A stretch of DNA of 64,000 nt from Leptolyngbya subtilissima AS-A7 (GTDB lineage Bacteria > Cyanobacteriota > Cyanobacteriia > Phormidesmidales > Phormidesmidaceae). The stretch lies in NCBI RefSeq assembly GCF_039962255.1, contig NZ_JAMPKY010000008.1, positions 269,419 to 333,418 on the forward strand. The letters are read 5' to 3'. The translations under genes and the position numbers were made by a program. The notes below the pieces were generated by a model. The model was not told the DNA's origin. It worked only from the letters and a program-made list of their open reading frames with translations, and searched no databases. Numbering within the stretch: the stretch's first letter is position 1; each line of letters begins with the position of its first letter. This document shows positions 40,097 through 50,157 of this stretch, piece by piece.

Positions 40097-40507
40097 TTAT
40101 GGACGCACGGTTTCGTAGCGAATGAGGCGACGAATGGTGTCTGTAGAAACATTCAGCCGCTGCGCCATTTCGGCTTCAATGGTCGCTGGCGATCGCATCG
40201 GTAGGTAAAAGTCGAGGGTGCGCGGCACCGGCTTCACCACAATCACCTCAACCCGAGTCGCCCGGCGATCGCCCCCAGCCGCCCCAGCCTGACCATCGTT
40301 GTCAATGACCGCGCGAATGCTGAGAATGCCTTCGTCCTGCGCCGCCGCATTGGTCGCTAAAACCAGAGGTGCGATCGCCCGGCCTGCCACCCCCAGGTAG
40401 TGATGAGTCCAGCCGTAGCCAGCCAGCCAAAATGCGGCCCCCAACAGCCCCAGGGGTAGCCAAAACTCTAGGCCAGAGTGAGTAAGGAGACGTTTGAACG
40501 CAGGCAT
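40097..40507 (-). CDS. single-helix membrane protein of unknown function
   Basis: A 136-residue protein. One membrane helix (FWLPLGLLGAAFWLAGYGW) near residue 15 anchors a soluble part with a beta segment (TRVEVIVVKPVPRTLDFYLP) and a C-terminal helix-turn-helix-like stretch (AEMAQRLNVSTDTIRRLIRYE). No family name comes to mind. The 5' leader is C-rich (CCCACTTCCCACC) and lacks a Shine-Dalgarno sequence. Confidence 0.65.
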   Translation of the reverse strand: MPAFKRLLTHSGLEFWLPLGLLGAAFWLAGYGWTHHYLGVAGRAIAPLVLATNAAAQDEGILSIRAVIDNDGQAGAAGGDRRATRVEVIVVKPVPRTLDFYLPMRSPATIEAEMAQRLNVSTDTIRRLIRYETVRP

Positions 40508-40625
40508 AAGCGATGGGGAAAGGTGGGAAGTGGGTAATGTAGGGGATGATTCTAAAGCTTAACGTCACCAGCATCACATCCACCCATCTACTCATCCACC
40601 TGCCCATCCACCCCTCTCCTCTTCA
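40508..40625. repeat. C-rich CATCCACCC-type repeats
   Basis: The part next to 40507 is the C-rich leader of the minus-strand gene. At 40568-40620 the plus strand carries CATCCACCCATCTACTCA and CATCCACCTGCCCATC units of the same type as at 30454-30540 and 57595-57657. Confidence 0.55.
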
Positions 40626-40889
40626 CACTTCCCTTAGGTAAACTAATTAATGGTAAACAGCAGGTTAAGCTAGCAAAGCGAGATTTGTAGCCCTGAGAAC
40701 ACTTGCTGCGTTATCCCAAGCGGGTGCCAACCCACAGCCCGCTAGAACAAGCCCTGTAGGTCCTGGGCACCGAGCCCTGGCTCGCACCCATCAATGGCAG
40801 AGGCGATCGCTTCAGCATTCGCGAACTCTGTGCCTAAGCCCCTCTGATCCCATCCACTCACCTCCTATCCCTCGTCTCCCCATCTCCCC
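40626..40889 (+). other. leader region of the sensor kinase gene
   Basis: No gene seen. Positions 40848-40889 are a pyrimidine-rich leader (CATCCACTCACCTCC; CTCCCCATCTCCCC) directly abutting ATG 40890, with no purine-rich ribosome site. Confidence 0.45.
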
Positions 40890-42203
40890 ATGTTTACCCG
40901 CAGCCGCAAACACCTCACCCAGTGGCTCATGCTGACCATGGGCAGCGTTTTTGTGGTGTTTGGCGGGCTGCTCTACGTCATTGAAGTAGAGCGCGAGCTA
41001 AACAAACTCGACCAGCAGCTCTACCGCGAAGCGGAACTGATGATTAGCAGCGGCGGCGCTGACTCGTCACCCAACCCAACCTACCCCGTGCAGTTTCAGA
41101 TCAAAACGGTGCCGCTGCTCGGGGGCAGCACCCTCAGCGTTAGCTCAGATCTGGTCTACGCCCGCTGGTACGACACTAACAACCACCTGCTGATGTTTTT
41201 TGGGCCGCTGTCGGGCGATCAGCGCGACATTCAGCCGGGCTACAAAACTCTGACCTACGAGGGCCAACGCCTGCGCCAGATGACGGTGCCCATTGAGTCG
41301 GAAGGGCAAACCCTGGGCCACCTAGAACTGGCCACTACCCTGGTGCCGGTAGAAACCGCCCTCAACCAAGTTCGGCTGGTTTTAAGCCTAGGGCTGCCAG
41401 TGGGGGTGGGCCTGATTGGGCTGCTGAGCTGGTGGTTCGCGGGCCAGGTGATGCGGCCCATTCAGTTGTCGTACCAGCGATTAGAACAGTTTAGTGCCGA
41501 TGCCAGCCACGAGCTGAGGACGCCAATGGCCGCCATTCTCAGTCAGGCCAAGCTGGGGCTGATGACGGCTTCGCCCCAAGAGCAGGTGGCGCGGCTCCAG
41601 CACATTGCCGGGCTAGCCCAGTCAATGGGGCAACTGATTAACAGTTTGCTTGTGCTGGTGACAGCCGATCGCTGGTCGGGCACCCAGCAGTGCAACCTCA
41701 CCCTCTTGGTGAAAGAACTCGCCCGCGAGTATCAGCCCCAGGTCAAGGCTAAGGGGCTTTGGTGGCGGCTAGAGCTGCCCCAAGCCCCCCTCTGGGTGAA
41801 TGGAGACGCCAATTTGCTCCGGCAGGCCATTGCCAACCTGCTCAGCAATGCCTGCCGCTACACTGCTACCGGCGGAGAGGTCGCCCTCTCCCTCAGCCAC
41901 CGCGTCGACCGAATTATTATTACTGTGCAGGACAGCGGCATTGGCATTCCGGCAGCAGATTTGCCCCGTGTGTTTGACCGCTTTTACCGGGTTGACAAGG
42001 CGCGATCGCGCGATACTGGTGGCTTCGGGCTAGGGCTGGCGATCGCCCAGCAAATTGTTCAGGCGCACCAGGGCAAACTTACTGTAGTCAGCACCGAAAA
42101 CCAGGGGTCAACCTTCACCATTACCCTGCCGTTGCTCCTGCCCGCCAATGCTCAAGGGCAACCTGCCCCCCCGCAGACTTCGGGCTACAAGGCAAAGTGC
42201 TAG
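40890..42203 (+). CDS. membrane sensor histidine kinase (RppB/NrsS-like)
   Basis: A 437-residue kinase. Helix 1 ([20 protein letters not shown]) and helix 2 near residue 170 flank a periplasmic domain of about 140 residues. The phosphorylated His is in [17 protein letters not shown], then come [30 protein letters not shown] and [14 protein letters not shown] (N, G1, F, G2 boxes). The N-terminus resembles the Synechocystis RppB/NrsS sensor group. No response regulator is adjacent. pstS follows 105 bases downstream, so phosphate signalling is possible but unproven. Confidence 0.88.
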   Translation: MFTRSRKHLTQWLMLTMGSVFVVFGGLLYVIEVERELNKLDQQLYREAELMISSGGADSSPNPTYPVQFQIKTVPLLGGSTLSVSSDLVYARWYDTNNHLLMFFGPLSGDQRDIQPGYKTLTYEGQRLRQMTVPIESEGQTLGHLELATTLVPVETALNQVRLVLSLGLPVGVGLIGLLSWWFAGQVMRPIQLSYQRLEQFSADASHELRTPMAAILSQAKLGLMTASPQEQVARLQHIAGLAQSMGQLINSLLVLVTADRWSGTQQCNLTLLVKELAREYQPQVKAKGLWWRLELPQAPLWVNGDANLLRQAIANLLSNACRYTATGGEVALSLSHRVDRIIITVQDSGIGIPAADLPRVFDRFYRVDKARSRDTGGFGLGLAIAQQIVQAHQGKLTVVSTENQGSTFTITLPLLLPANAQGQPAPPQTSGYKAKC

Positions 42204-42308
42204 ACCCAAACGCTTCATTGATTTCTCGTCGGCCAGATCACTACGGAAGATGCCTGAAACCCCTCACTCTACCGTTGACCGTCAAAAACTGTCCGGAGTG
42301 TTGTTCCG

Positions 42309-43421
42309 ATGATTGTTGAGCGCAAAGTATGGCTAGCGGCGGCTTTGCCCGTGGTTTTGGCGGTAGCGGCCTGTGGTGGCGGCTCTTCTCCCACTACCGA
42401 GACCGACCCCAATGCTTCCCCGGTGTCCGCTGGCGACGGCAGCGGCACCACTATTGCGATCAGCGGTGCTGGGGCGACATTTCCTGCGCCGATTTTCCAG
42501 CGCTGGTTTGACGCCTATACCCGTCAAGTTGACTTCGATGTGCAGGTGAGCTACCAGTCGGTGGGCAGTGGCGCTGGCTTAGAGCAGTACATCGCCGGCA
42601 CCGTAGACTTTGGCGCGTCTGAGGCCCCAATTACCGATTCCGAAGATCTCACCCAGGCTTTCGTCGACGCCTTTGGTTACGCCCCCATTCAGGTGCCGAT
42701 CACTGGCGGTTTATTATCGTTCTCCTATAATCTTCCTGGGATTGACGATCTGGAGCTGCGCCTTTCCCGCGATGTCTACTGCGGCATCGTCACGGGCGAA
42801 ATTACCCAGTGGAGCGACGCTGCGATCGCGGCGATCAACCCCGACATAGAGATGCCTGACCTGCCCATCACTTGGGCTCACCGCTCCGACGGTTCGGGCA
42901 CTACCTTTGTCTTTGTCAACCACATTGACACCGTCTGCGACGGCTGGGCCGGCGGCGTTGGCACCTCCGTCGACTGGCCCGTGGGCATTGGTGGCCAGGG
43001 CAATGAGGGGGTAGCTGCTACGATTCAGCAAACCGAAGGCGCGATTGGCTATCTGTCCTACGCCTATGCTGCTCTCAAGGACATTGATTCAGCGTTGGTG
43101 GAAAACAACGCCGGCAACTACGTCGAGCCCTCCCCCGAAACCGCAGGCAATGCCCTTCTCGATGAAGAAATACCGGACGACTTTGCCCTGCTTGTGCCCG
43201 ACCCAACTGGCGAAAACTCCTACCCCATCGTCGGTCTAACCTGGGTGATGATCTATAAGAACTACGAAGACGCAGCCAAGTGGGAAGCCATGCGCGACGT
43301 GTTTGAGTGGTCCCTCGGCCCCGAAGGCCGCGCCATTGCTGAAGAGTTGCTCTATGTGCCTCTGCCCGAGCCCCTGGTGGAGCGGATTCAAGAGGTGTTT
43401 GACACCGTTAACGCGGGCTAA
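42309..43421 (+). CDS. pstS: phosphate-binding lipoprotein PstS
   Basis: A 370-residue periplasmic binding protein. A lipobox (VAAC) makes Cys22 the likely lipid-modified residue. Phosphate-binding motifs are ISGAGATFPAPIFQRW, VSYQSVGSGAGLEQYI, DFGASEAPIT and the RSDGSGTTFVFVNH loop. GGAG precedes the ATG. The rest of the Pst system (pstC, pstA, pstB) is absent, so this is an orphan high-affinity binder. I saw no clear Pho box in the 105-base gap upstream. Confidence 0.93.
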   Translation: MIVERKVWLAAALPVVLAVAACGGGSSPTTETDPNASPVSAGDGSGTTIAISGAGATFPAPIFQRWFDAYTRQVDFDVQVSYQSVGSGAGLEQYIAGTVDFGASEAPITDSEDLTQAFVDAFGYAPIQVPITGGLLSFSYNLPGIDDLELRLSRDVYCGIVTGEITQWSDAAIAAINPDIEMPDLPITWAHRSDGSGTTFVFVNHIDTVCDGWAGGVGTSVDWPVGIGGQGNEGVAATIQQTEGAIGYLSYAYAALKDIDSALVENNAGNYVEPSPETAGNALLDEEIPDDFALLVPDPTGENSYPIVGLTWVMIYKNYEDAAKWEAMRDVFEWSLGPEGRAIAEELLYVPLPEPLVERIQEVFDTVNAG

Positions 43422-43678
43422 TTTAGACCACATTACTCCGCGATACCCGACTAAGGCGGGGCGCTCTCGCTAGAGTTTGCTGCGGCCTTTTGGCGTGAAA
43501 ACAGCCCTCGGAAAACTTGGTTAAAAGCTACAGGCCCTATTGCGCTGTGGGCAATTTTGAAGAGTTGTTTCGCCATGAGCGCGCTGGGAGTCTAGGCGCA
43601 TGTTCCTAAGTTTGGCTAGGCCACACCAGGGAAGACGAGTTTAAAGCACAATTAAATCTATTCCCCTCCTCCAAGGTC

Positions 43679-46276
43679 ATGGTTCAGAATCTCAAGTTTG
43701 ATGCGGTCAGCGATCGCCTGCCACCCCAAAACATCGAGGCCGAAGAGGCCATTCTGGGCGGGATTTTGCTCGACCCTGAAGCCATTAACCGGGTGATGGA
43801 GATTCTCACCCCCGACGCCTTTTACATCGGTGCCCACCGGGATATTTATAAGGGGGCGCTGGCCCTTCACGCCAAGGGGCAGCCCGCTGATCTGATGACC
43901 ATCGCCGTCTGGCTGAAGGACAACGGCAAGCTCGAACAGGTGGGCGGCCAAACCCGCCTGGCTCAACTGGTCGATCGCACCATCAGCGCCGCCAACATCG
44001 ACCAGTACGCCACCCTGGTGATGGATAAGTACACCCGCCGCCTGCTGATTCAAACCGGCGGCGAGATTTCTCAGCTGGGCTACGACACGACGTTGCCCAT
44101 TGAGAATGTGATGGATCAGTCGGAGCAGCGGCTGTTTGGCATTACCCAGTCGCGACCTCAGGGGGGCTTGACCTCTACGTCCGATATTTTGATTGAGACT
44201 TTTTCGGAGATCGAGCAGCGATCGCTCGGCGTTGTGCTGCCTGGCATCCCCTGCGGTTTCTACGACTTAGATGCCATGACCCAGGGTTTTCAGCGCTCAG
44301 ACCTGATTATTGCTGCTGCCCGTCCGTCAATGGGCAAGACCAGCTTCGTGCTGAACATAGCTCGCAACATTGCGGCTTTACAGAAGCTTCCTGTAGCTAT
44401 TTATAGCCTGGAAATGTCGAAGGTGCAGCTGGTCTACCGCTTGCTCTCCAGCGAAGTGGAGATGGAAAGCAGCCGCTTGCGTACCGGGCGCATTGCCCAG
44501 AACGAGTGGGAAAAACTGGGCCACGCCATCAGCATTCTCTCCCAGATGCCGATTTTCATCGACGATACCCCCAGCATTTCAGTGACCGAGATTCGCTCTC
44601 GCTGCCGCCGCCTCCAGGCCGAGCAGGGCGGTGCCCTGGGGCTGATTTTGATCGACTATCTCCAGCTGATGGAGGGTGGCGGCGACAACCGGGTGCAGGA
44701 ACTGTCGAAGATGACGCGATCGCTCAAGGGTCTCGCCCGCGAACTCAACGTACCGATCATCGCCCTCTCCCAGCTCAGCCGGGGCGTCGAATCGCGCACC
44801 AACAAGCGTCCAATGATGAGCGACCTACGGGAGTGCGTCACTGGCGATACCCTGGTTGTCCTCGCAGACGGTCGACGAGTACCGATTCAGGAGTTGGTAG
44901 GCAGCACCCCAGACGTGGTGAGTTTAGATGAACAGGGTAAGTTGACCCAGGCTCAGGCCGACTTAGTTTGGCAGGTGGGTACTCGCCCAATTTATGAGTT
45001 GACCACAGCCAGCGGACGCAAAATTCGCGCGACTGAAAAGCACCGACTCTATACCCTCGATGGCTGGCAGCGATTAGAGCAGTTGAAGAAGGGGAGCCGT
45101 ATTGGTGTGGCTCAGCATCTGCCCGAACCTGCTGTTGCCGAGACCTGGCCTGAGTTAAGGCTGGCACTACTAGGGCAGCTAATTGGCGATGGTAGCTACC
45201 TCAAGGGGCAGCCCCTTCGATACACCACCAGCTCCGAAGACAATAGCCAGATCGTCAAATTAGCTGCTGAGCAAGAATTTGGCTGTGAGGTAAAGCGCTA
45301 CAGGGGCAGAGGGCAGTGGCATCAGCTTTTGATCTCTGGTAACGGCAATCGCTGGCACCCTGCTGGAGTAAATCGTTGGTTACGGCAGCTTGGCATCTTT
45401 AATCAGCCTTCTCGGGAGAAACGCATTCCTGCCGAAGTATTTCAGCTCTCTAATCAACAGGTAGGTCTTCTCCTAAAACACTTGTGGGCAACCGATGGCT
45501 GTATCTCTGTACGCAAGGGCAGAGGCGGAGACGCCGTATTCTTCTCTACTAGCAGTGAGGGCTTGGCCCGTGATGTTGCCGCTCTACTCCTAAGGCTTGG
45601 TATTTGGGCCTCCGTGTTTTGGCAGCCAAGTCAGTGTTTTACCGTCAACGTTCAGGGTAGCGTCAACCAGCTGAGGTTCTTAACTCGGGTTGGGGCTTTT
45701 GGCCCTAGGGTAGAACCCGCCACCGCTCTACGGCTCAAGCTTGAGAGCATCATCTCAAATCCCAACCGAGACACCTTGCCCAGAGAAGTTTTTGAGCGAG
45801 TCAAGGCTGATATGAGAGCCCAGGGCATTAGTCAACGCCAAATGGCAACCTTGCGAGGCACCTCCTACGGCGGGACATCACACTTCAAATTCGCTCCTTC
45901 GCGGCAAACACTCCTCAGCTACGCAGAGATTTTGGCCAATGAATCCCTCAAGGAAATTGCCGCAGCAGATATTTTCTGGGATGAAGTGCTTTCTATTGAG
46001 CCTGCGGGGGAAGAACCCGTGTATGACCTGACTGTACCAGGGCCTGCCTCTTGGCTAGCAGACGGCATTGTGTCCCACAACTCAGGTGCAATCGAGCAGG
46101 ACGCAGACTTGATCATGATGCTCTACCGCGAAGAGTACTACGACCCCGACACCCCCGATCGCGGCATTGCCGAGATCATCATCACCAAGCACCGCAACGG
46201 CCCTACCGGCACCGTCAAGCTGCTGTTCGAGCCGCAGTTTACTCGCTTCCGCAACCTGGCCACCCCGGGTATGTAG
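43679..46276 (+). CDS. dnaB: replicative DNA helicase DnaB, interrupted by an intein
   Basis: An 865-residue precursor. Residues 1-385 and 802-865 form a 449-residue DnaB, a normal size. The N-terminal part starts with RLPPQNIEAEEAILGGILLD; the ATPase has RPSMGKTSF (Walker A) near residue 215, LILIDYLQLM (Walker B) and the conserved SQLSRGVE. The host sequence stops at MMSDLRE and resumes with SGAIEQDADLIMMLYREEYYDP, so removing the insert restores the conserved helicase motif exactly. Without splicing the enzyme would be disrupted in its motor domain. Confidence 0.95.
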   Translation: MVQNLKFDAVSDRLPPQNIEAEEAILGGILLDPEAINRVMEILTPDAFYIGAHRDIYKGALALHAKGQPADLMTIAVWLKDNGKLEQVGGQTRLAQLVDRTISAANIDQYATLVMDKYTRRLLIQTGGEISQLGYDTTLPIENVMDQSEQRLFGITQSRPQGGLTSTSDILIETFSEIEQRSLGVVLPGIPCGFYDLDAMTQGFQRSDLIIAAARPSMGKTSFVLNIARNIAALQKLPVAIYSLEMSKVQLVYRLLSSEVEMESSRLRTGRIAQNEWEKLGHAISILSQMPIFIDDTPSISVTEIRSRCRRLQAEQGGALGLILIDYLQLMEGGGDNRVQELSKMTRSLKGLARELNVPIIALSQLSRGVESRTNKRPMMSDLRECVTGDTLVVLADGRRVPIQELVGSTPDVVSLDEQGKLTQAQADLVWQVGTRPIYELTTASGRKIRATEKHRLYTLDGWQRLEQLKKGSRIGVAQHLPEPAVAETWPELRLALLGQLIGDGSYLKGQPLRYTTSSEDNSQIVKLAAEQEFGCEVKRYRGRGQWHQLLISGNGNRWHPAGVNRWLRQLGIFNQPSREKRIPAEVFQLSNQQVGLLLKHLWATDGCISVRKGRGGDAVFFSTSSEGLARDVAALLLRLGIWASVFWQPSQCFTVNVQGSVNQLRFLTRVGAFGPRVEPATALRLKLESIISNPNRDTLPREVFERVKADMRAQGISQRQMATLRGTSYGGTSHFKFAPSRQTLLSYAEILANESLKEIAAADIFWDEVLSIEPAGEEPVYDLTVPGPASWLADGIVSHNSGAIEQDADLIMMLYREEYYDPDTPDRGIAEIIITKHRNGPTGTVKLLFEPQFTRFRNLATPGM
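44834..46081 (+). mobile_element. DnaB intein with LAGLIDADG homing endonuclease
   Basis: 416 residues inside DnaB (precursor residues 386-801). Splicing signals: Cys1 in CVTGDTLVVLADG, block B RATEKHRLYTLDGW with the T-x-x-H, the closing VYDLTVPGPASWLADGIVSHN with penultimate His and terminal Asn, and Ser as the first residue after. Between the blocks, LLGQLIGDGSY and LLLKHLWATDGCI look like the two LAGLIDADG helices with their acidic residues kept, so the nuclease may still be active. The terminal blocks resemble those of the Synechocystis DnaB intein. Confidence 0.92.
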
Positions 46277-46440
46277 CGATCGCCGTTAGGCTCAACCGAA
46301 ACCGCTGGAGAGCACTGGTCGTAAACTCTGGAGGGCTGCGACTCAACTTCTAGCGCTTAGATTTTGCTCCTTTGAGAGGTAATCTAGCATTGGCGCAGCC
46401 TCTCCTTTAGAGAATCGCAACTCAACTTCAGGAGATTTCC

Positions 46441-47109
46441 ATGGGCGACATGATTAGCTTTAAGCGACCCGATGGCCAATCGTGCCAGGGCTACTACGTC
46501 GAGCCGGCTAGCGGCAGCACCGCCCCCGGCATTGTCGTGATTCAAGAGTGGTGGGGCCTCAACGATCAGATCAAGGGCGTGGCCGACCAGCTAGTTCAGC
46601 AGGGTTACCGGGTGCTGGTGCCCGATCTCTACAAAGGCGAAGTCACTGTAGAAGCCGCCGAGGCCGAGCACCTGATGAACGACCTCGACTTTGGCGATGC
46701 CGCCACTCAAAACATTCGTGGCGCGGTGCAGCACCTTAAGGCCACCAGCCCCAAGGTGGCGGTAATGGGCTACTGCATGGGCGGGGCACTGACGGTACTG
46801 GCGGCGGTGTACGCCCCCGAGACTGACGTGGCTATCAGCTGGTACGGGGTACCTCCGGCAGAAGCTGCCGATGTCAGCACGATCGCAATTCCGTTCCAAG
46901 GGCACTTTGCCCAGCAAGACGAGTTCTTTTCGCCAGACGCAGTGAAGGCGTTTGAAGCGCGGCTCCAAAAGGGCGGTGTGAACTACGAGTCTTACTGGTA
47001 CGACGCCCACCACGCCTTTGGCAATGAGAACAACGACATTCATGACCCCGAAGCTACTCAGCTGGCTTGGGAGCGATCGCTCACCTTCCTCGCCACCCAC
47101 TTAGGCTAG
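46441..47109 (+). CDS. dienelactone hydrolase family protein
   Basis: A 222-residue alpha/beta hydrolase with Cys as nucleophile: Cys112 in VMGYCMGGALT, an Asp in the later strand, and His in YDAHHAFGNEN. PGIVVIQEWWGLNDQIKGVAD is the family N-terminal signature. AGGAG lies 8 bases before the ATG. Dienelactone hydrolases open lactone rings in chlorocatechol breakdown; in cyanobacteria the true substrate is unknown. Confidence 0.9.
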   Translation: MGDMISFKRPDGQSCQGYYVEPASGSTAPGIVVIQEWWGLNDQIKGVADQLVQQGYRVLVPDLYKGEVTVEAAEAEHLMNDLDFGDAATQNIRGAVQHLKATSPKVAVMGYCMGGALTVLAAVYAPETDVAISWYGVPPAEAADVSTIAIPFQGHFAQQDEFFSPDAVKAFEARLQKGGVNYESYWYDAHHAFGNENNDIHDPEATQLAWERSLTFLATHLG

Positions 47110-47222
47110 GGTCAGCCCCTTACCCAACGCCGATTACTACTGGTTTGGACCAATCCCCTGGGCTCGGAGTAGGGCTGCCGCTGGGGGAAAGCTGTCGTTC
47201 GTCGATTCTCTGCTGATGACGG

Positions 47223-49072
47223 CTATTCCATGATCAGGATTACGCCCTGCACCTGCTTTTTGGCGTTTACCAAAGGGGTGCAGGTAATGTGGCAGCTTAG
47301 GCTGCGGCCCTTGCGGTTAACGGCCTCAATGGTCAGCTCGACGGAGCCGACGCCGGCTGAGGCCAGGCAGTCGCGAATGGGCTGGCGCAGCTGCTCTACC
47401 GGCAGACCCATATCTAGGTTGAGGAAATATTGGCCGACGACTTCTTCGGGGCGCAGGCCCCAGAGGTCTTCGGCTTTGTTATTCCAAATTTGCACTTGCA
47501 GGTCGCGGTTGACCACTGCCACGCCGCCTTTGAGACTAGCGAATACGCATTCTAGAAACGTGTTGCTTTGATTTAGGTCGCCGCTGCTACGCTGGAGTTC
47601 TTCGTTGAGGGTTTGGAGTTCTTCGTTGGCCGATTGCAGTTCTTCGTTCATGGTTTCCAACTCTTCGTTGGTGGATTGCAGCTCTTCGTTGGTGGTTTCT
47701 AGTTCTTCGTTGGTGGATTGCAGCTCTTCATTGGTGGTTTCTAGTTCTTCGTTGGTGGATTGCAGCTCTTCGTAGGCCATCTCTAGCTCTTGGTTGGCGT
47801 GCTCTAGCTCGGCCTGCAACCGTTTGAACTGGGTGATATCGACAAAGCTAATGCTGGCTCCAAGAATGGCGCTGTCGCTGCCAAACAGCGGGGTGACCTG
47901 CACCTCGAAGAAAACGGAATCACCTCGAGGATTTTGCCAGGCGACATCGGGCAGGTTGACGGTGCGGCGGCGTTCGTAGGTTTCTTCTAGGCAAGAGCGC
48001 AGCTCTACGGGGCGGTAGGAGAGTTCTAAATCTTGCAGGGGGCGACCGATATCCTGCTGGGAGAGACCAAAGAGCACCTTGACGCGCTGGTTGGCCAAAA
48101 CCAACACGCCGTTGTGCTTGAGCACAATGCGGGCCACTGGGCTGACGTCAAAGGCGGTCTCTAGCAAGCGAAGCTGGTCGGTCAGGTCATCGACAGTGGC
48201 TTCGTGACCGGTTTGAGCCATAATCAGCAGGCGATCGCGCCCGCTCAACTGAGGCACCTTAGTAAAGATGCGCCCCTTTAGCTGCACCGGGCTAAAGAGT
48301 TTGCTGTGGGTGAGCAGCATTTCGGCTTTGCCCAAGAACAGATAGCCGTTGTCGTTGAGGGCAAAGTGAAACCGGGTCAAAATTCGAGCCTGGGTTTCAG
48401 CGTTGAAATACATCAACGTGTTGCGGCACAGCAGCAGGTCAATCCTAGAGATCGGGGCATCTTGAACCAGGTCGTGGCGACCAAAAATGACCGATCGCCG
48501 CAGCTCTTTGCTAAAGGTGTAAATTTCGTCTTTGTGGTCAAAAAATGTGCTGAGCTGGGTTTCTGATAGACCGTCTATCTTGTGGCTAGAGTAGATGGCC
48601 TGGCGCGCCGTTGCCAGAGCGTCTTCGTCGAGATCGGTGGCATAGATTTTGACTCTGGCCTGAAACTGCTCAAGGCCCAGCAGCTCCGCCAGCAGCATGG
48701 CAATGGAGTAGGTTTCTTCGCCGGAGGCGCAGCCAGCGCTCCAAATTCGGATGGGTTCGGTGCTTGCCTTGGAGCGAAAAATTGTCGGTAAGACGTCGGT
48801 GCGCAGGGCATCCCAGCTGGTGGAATCGCGAAAAAATGCGGTGACGTTGATAGCAGTGTGTTGAACAACTGCTGAAATTCATCGGGATGCACTTCTAGAT
48901 AGTCGATGTATTCGCTAAAACTGGTGACACCGACCGTCTGCATGCGGCGGGTCACCCGCCGCATGAGGCTGGGCTGTTTGTAGCCGGTAAAGTCAAACCC
49001 CCGGTTGCTGCGAACGTAGTCTAATAGAGTTCTAAAGGCGGCATCGTCAGAACTTTCTAGATTTGAGGCCAC
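47223..49072 (-). pseudogene. CheR methyltransferase-PAS protein, frameshifted
   Basis: Two frames together encode one CheR-PAS-PAS protein of about 616 residues. The 5' part (49072 down to about 48852) reads FRTLLDYVRSNRGFDFTGYK and EVHPDEFQQLFNTLL. One base is missing between 48851 and 48852; restoring it continues as INVTAFFRDSTSWDALR and IRIWSAGCASGEETYS, then the long frame with LLCRNTLMYF. Next come a PAS domain, a coiled coil of repeated NEELQSTNEELETT units (47585-47790) and a second PAS, ending at ILIME without a kinase domain. Either a pseudogene or a sequencing error. Confidence 0.82.
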
Positions 49073-49075
49073 AGA

Positions 49076-49687
49076 CTATATCCTTGCTTGCTGCACCAGG
49101 TTAATCAGGGTTTGGGGAATTGTCTCTAGGGGCAAAACCCAGTCTACCTGGCCGGTATCAATGGCCATCTGGGGCATGCTGGCCACATTGGCGGTGGCCG
49201 GATCTTGCACAATCACCCGACCGCCGTGCTGCTTGATGGCCTGAATGCCGGCCGCGCCATCCCGACCATAGCCGGTTAGAACGACGGCGATCGCCCGCTC
49301 CCCAAAGCGCTCTGCCACCGATACTAGGGTACAGTCGGCGGCAGACCGAGAGTAGTTTACTTTGGCGGTGTGGGTCAGGCGCAGGGTGCGACCGGCCCCA
49401 ATCAGCAGGTGGTGGTCTGGGGGCGCTGTGTAAATCGTCCCGGCCTGCAACAACTCTCCGGTTTTGGCGTCTTTGACGGGGAGCGCCGTCATGGGCTTTA
49501 AGACCTGGGGCAGCAGGCTAGCCATGTTGGGGTCAAGGTGAATGACCAGGACAATGGCGGCGGCAAAATCGGCGGGCAGCTGGGGCAGCAGTTGCGCCAA
49601 CGCTTTGATGCCCCCAGCGGAGGCCGCGATCGCCACGATGTCAAACCGCGCCGCTGAAGATAGCACTGAGGACGGCGAAGCGTTCAT
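49076..49687 (-). CDS. CheB-type methylesterase domain protein
   Basis: A 203-residue free-standing CheB catalytic domain with no receiver domain. The triad is Ser in AIAASAGGIKAL, His in LVIHLDPNMASLLP and Asp in GYGRDGAAGIQAI. It ends 3 bases before the CheR-PAS gene on the same strand, so the two were one unit, as in CheB/CheR fusions. With the CheR frame broken, its role is uncertain. Confidence 0.88.
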   Translation of the reverse strand: MNASPSSVLSSAARFDIVAIAASAGGIKALAQLLPQLPADFAAAIVLVIHLDPNMASLLPQVLKPMTALPVKDAKTGELLQAGTIYTAPPDHHLLIGAGRTLRLTHTAKVNYSRSAADCTLVSVAERFGERAIAVVLTGYGRDGAAGIQAIKQHGGRVIVQDPATANVASMPQMAIDTGQVDWVLPLETIPQTLINLVQQARI

Positions 49688-50157
49688 AGGGTTTTAGGCC
49701 GATAGCCCGGTGTCTGGTCTAGCATGACGGCGAAATGACGACCTAGGCCTAACCAGGGCAAACAATAGACTGTGGTGAGGCACGGCTCAACTTCGAAAGG
49801 GTTGGAGCGCGATCGCCAGCTCCGCCAAACAGCTAGAAAAGGGGTACAGACGCCTATTTCTAAACTAGTTTAGACTCGTTCTACCGTCAGAGGCAGCGCT
49901 CTAATTTTAGTTAATTAAATGAAATAAACAGTCACGTTGACTTCGTCCCTCTTCTACCTAGAGATTGATGATTTCAGCGGCTGATTTAGAAAAAGTTCTG
50001 CTTCCCAAACGAAAGTAAAGATTCCCTTAATCTCTCTTAAAAGAAAGACTTTCACCCATCTTTTTGACAGGAGCAGGAAAAATCAGTTGGCAGCTAAAGC
50101 TACAGCAAATCGCTTTTCAAATGCCCGCATAGATCTTTATAGACGTGCTTATCCCGT
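49688..50157. other. spacer between the two cheB genes
   Basis: 470 bases, AT-rich at 49880-50060. No gene, tRNA or clear terminator seen. It presumably holds the promoter of the cheB-cheR pair. Confidence 0.4.

Noticed and set aside
47585..47790. Regular 42-base repeats resembling a CRISPR array
   Set aside because: They encode the NEELQSTNEELETT coiled coil in a conserved frame; there are no spacers.
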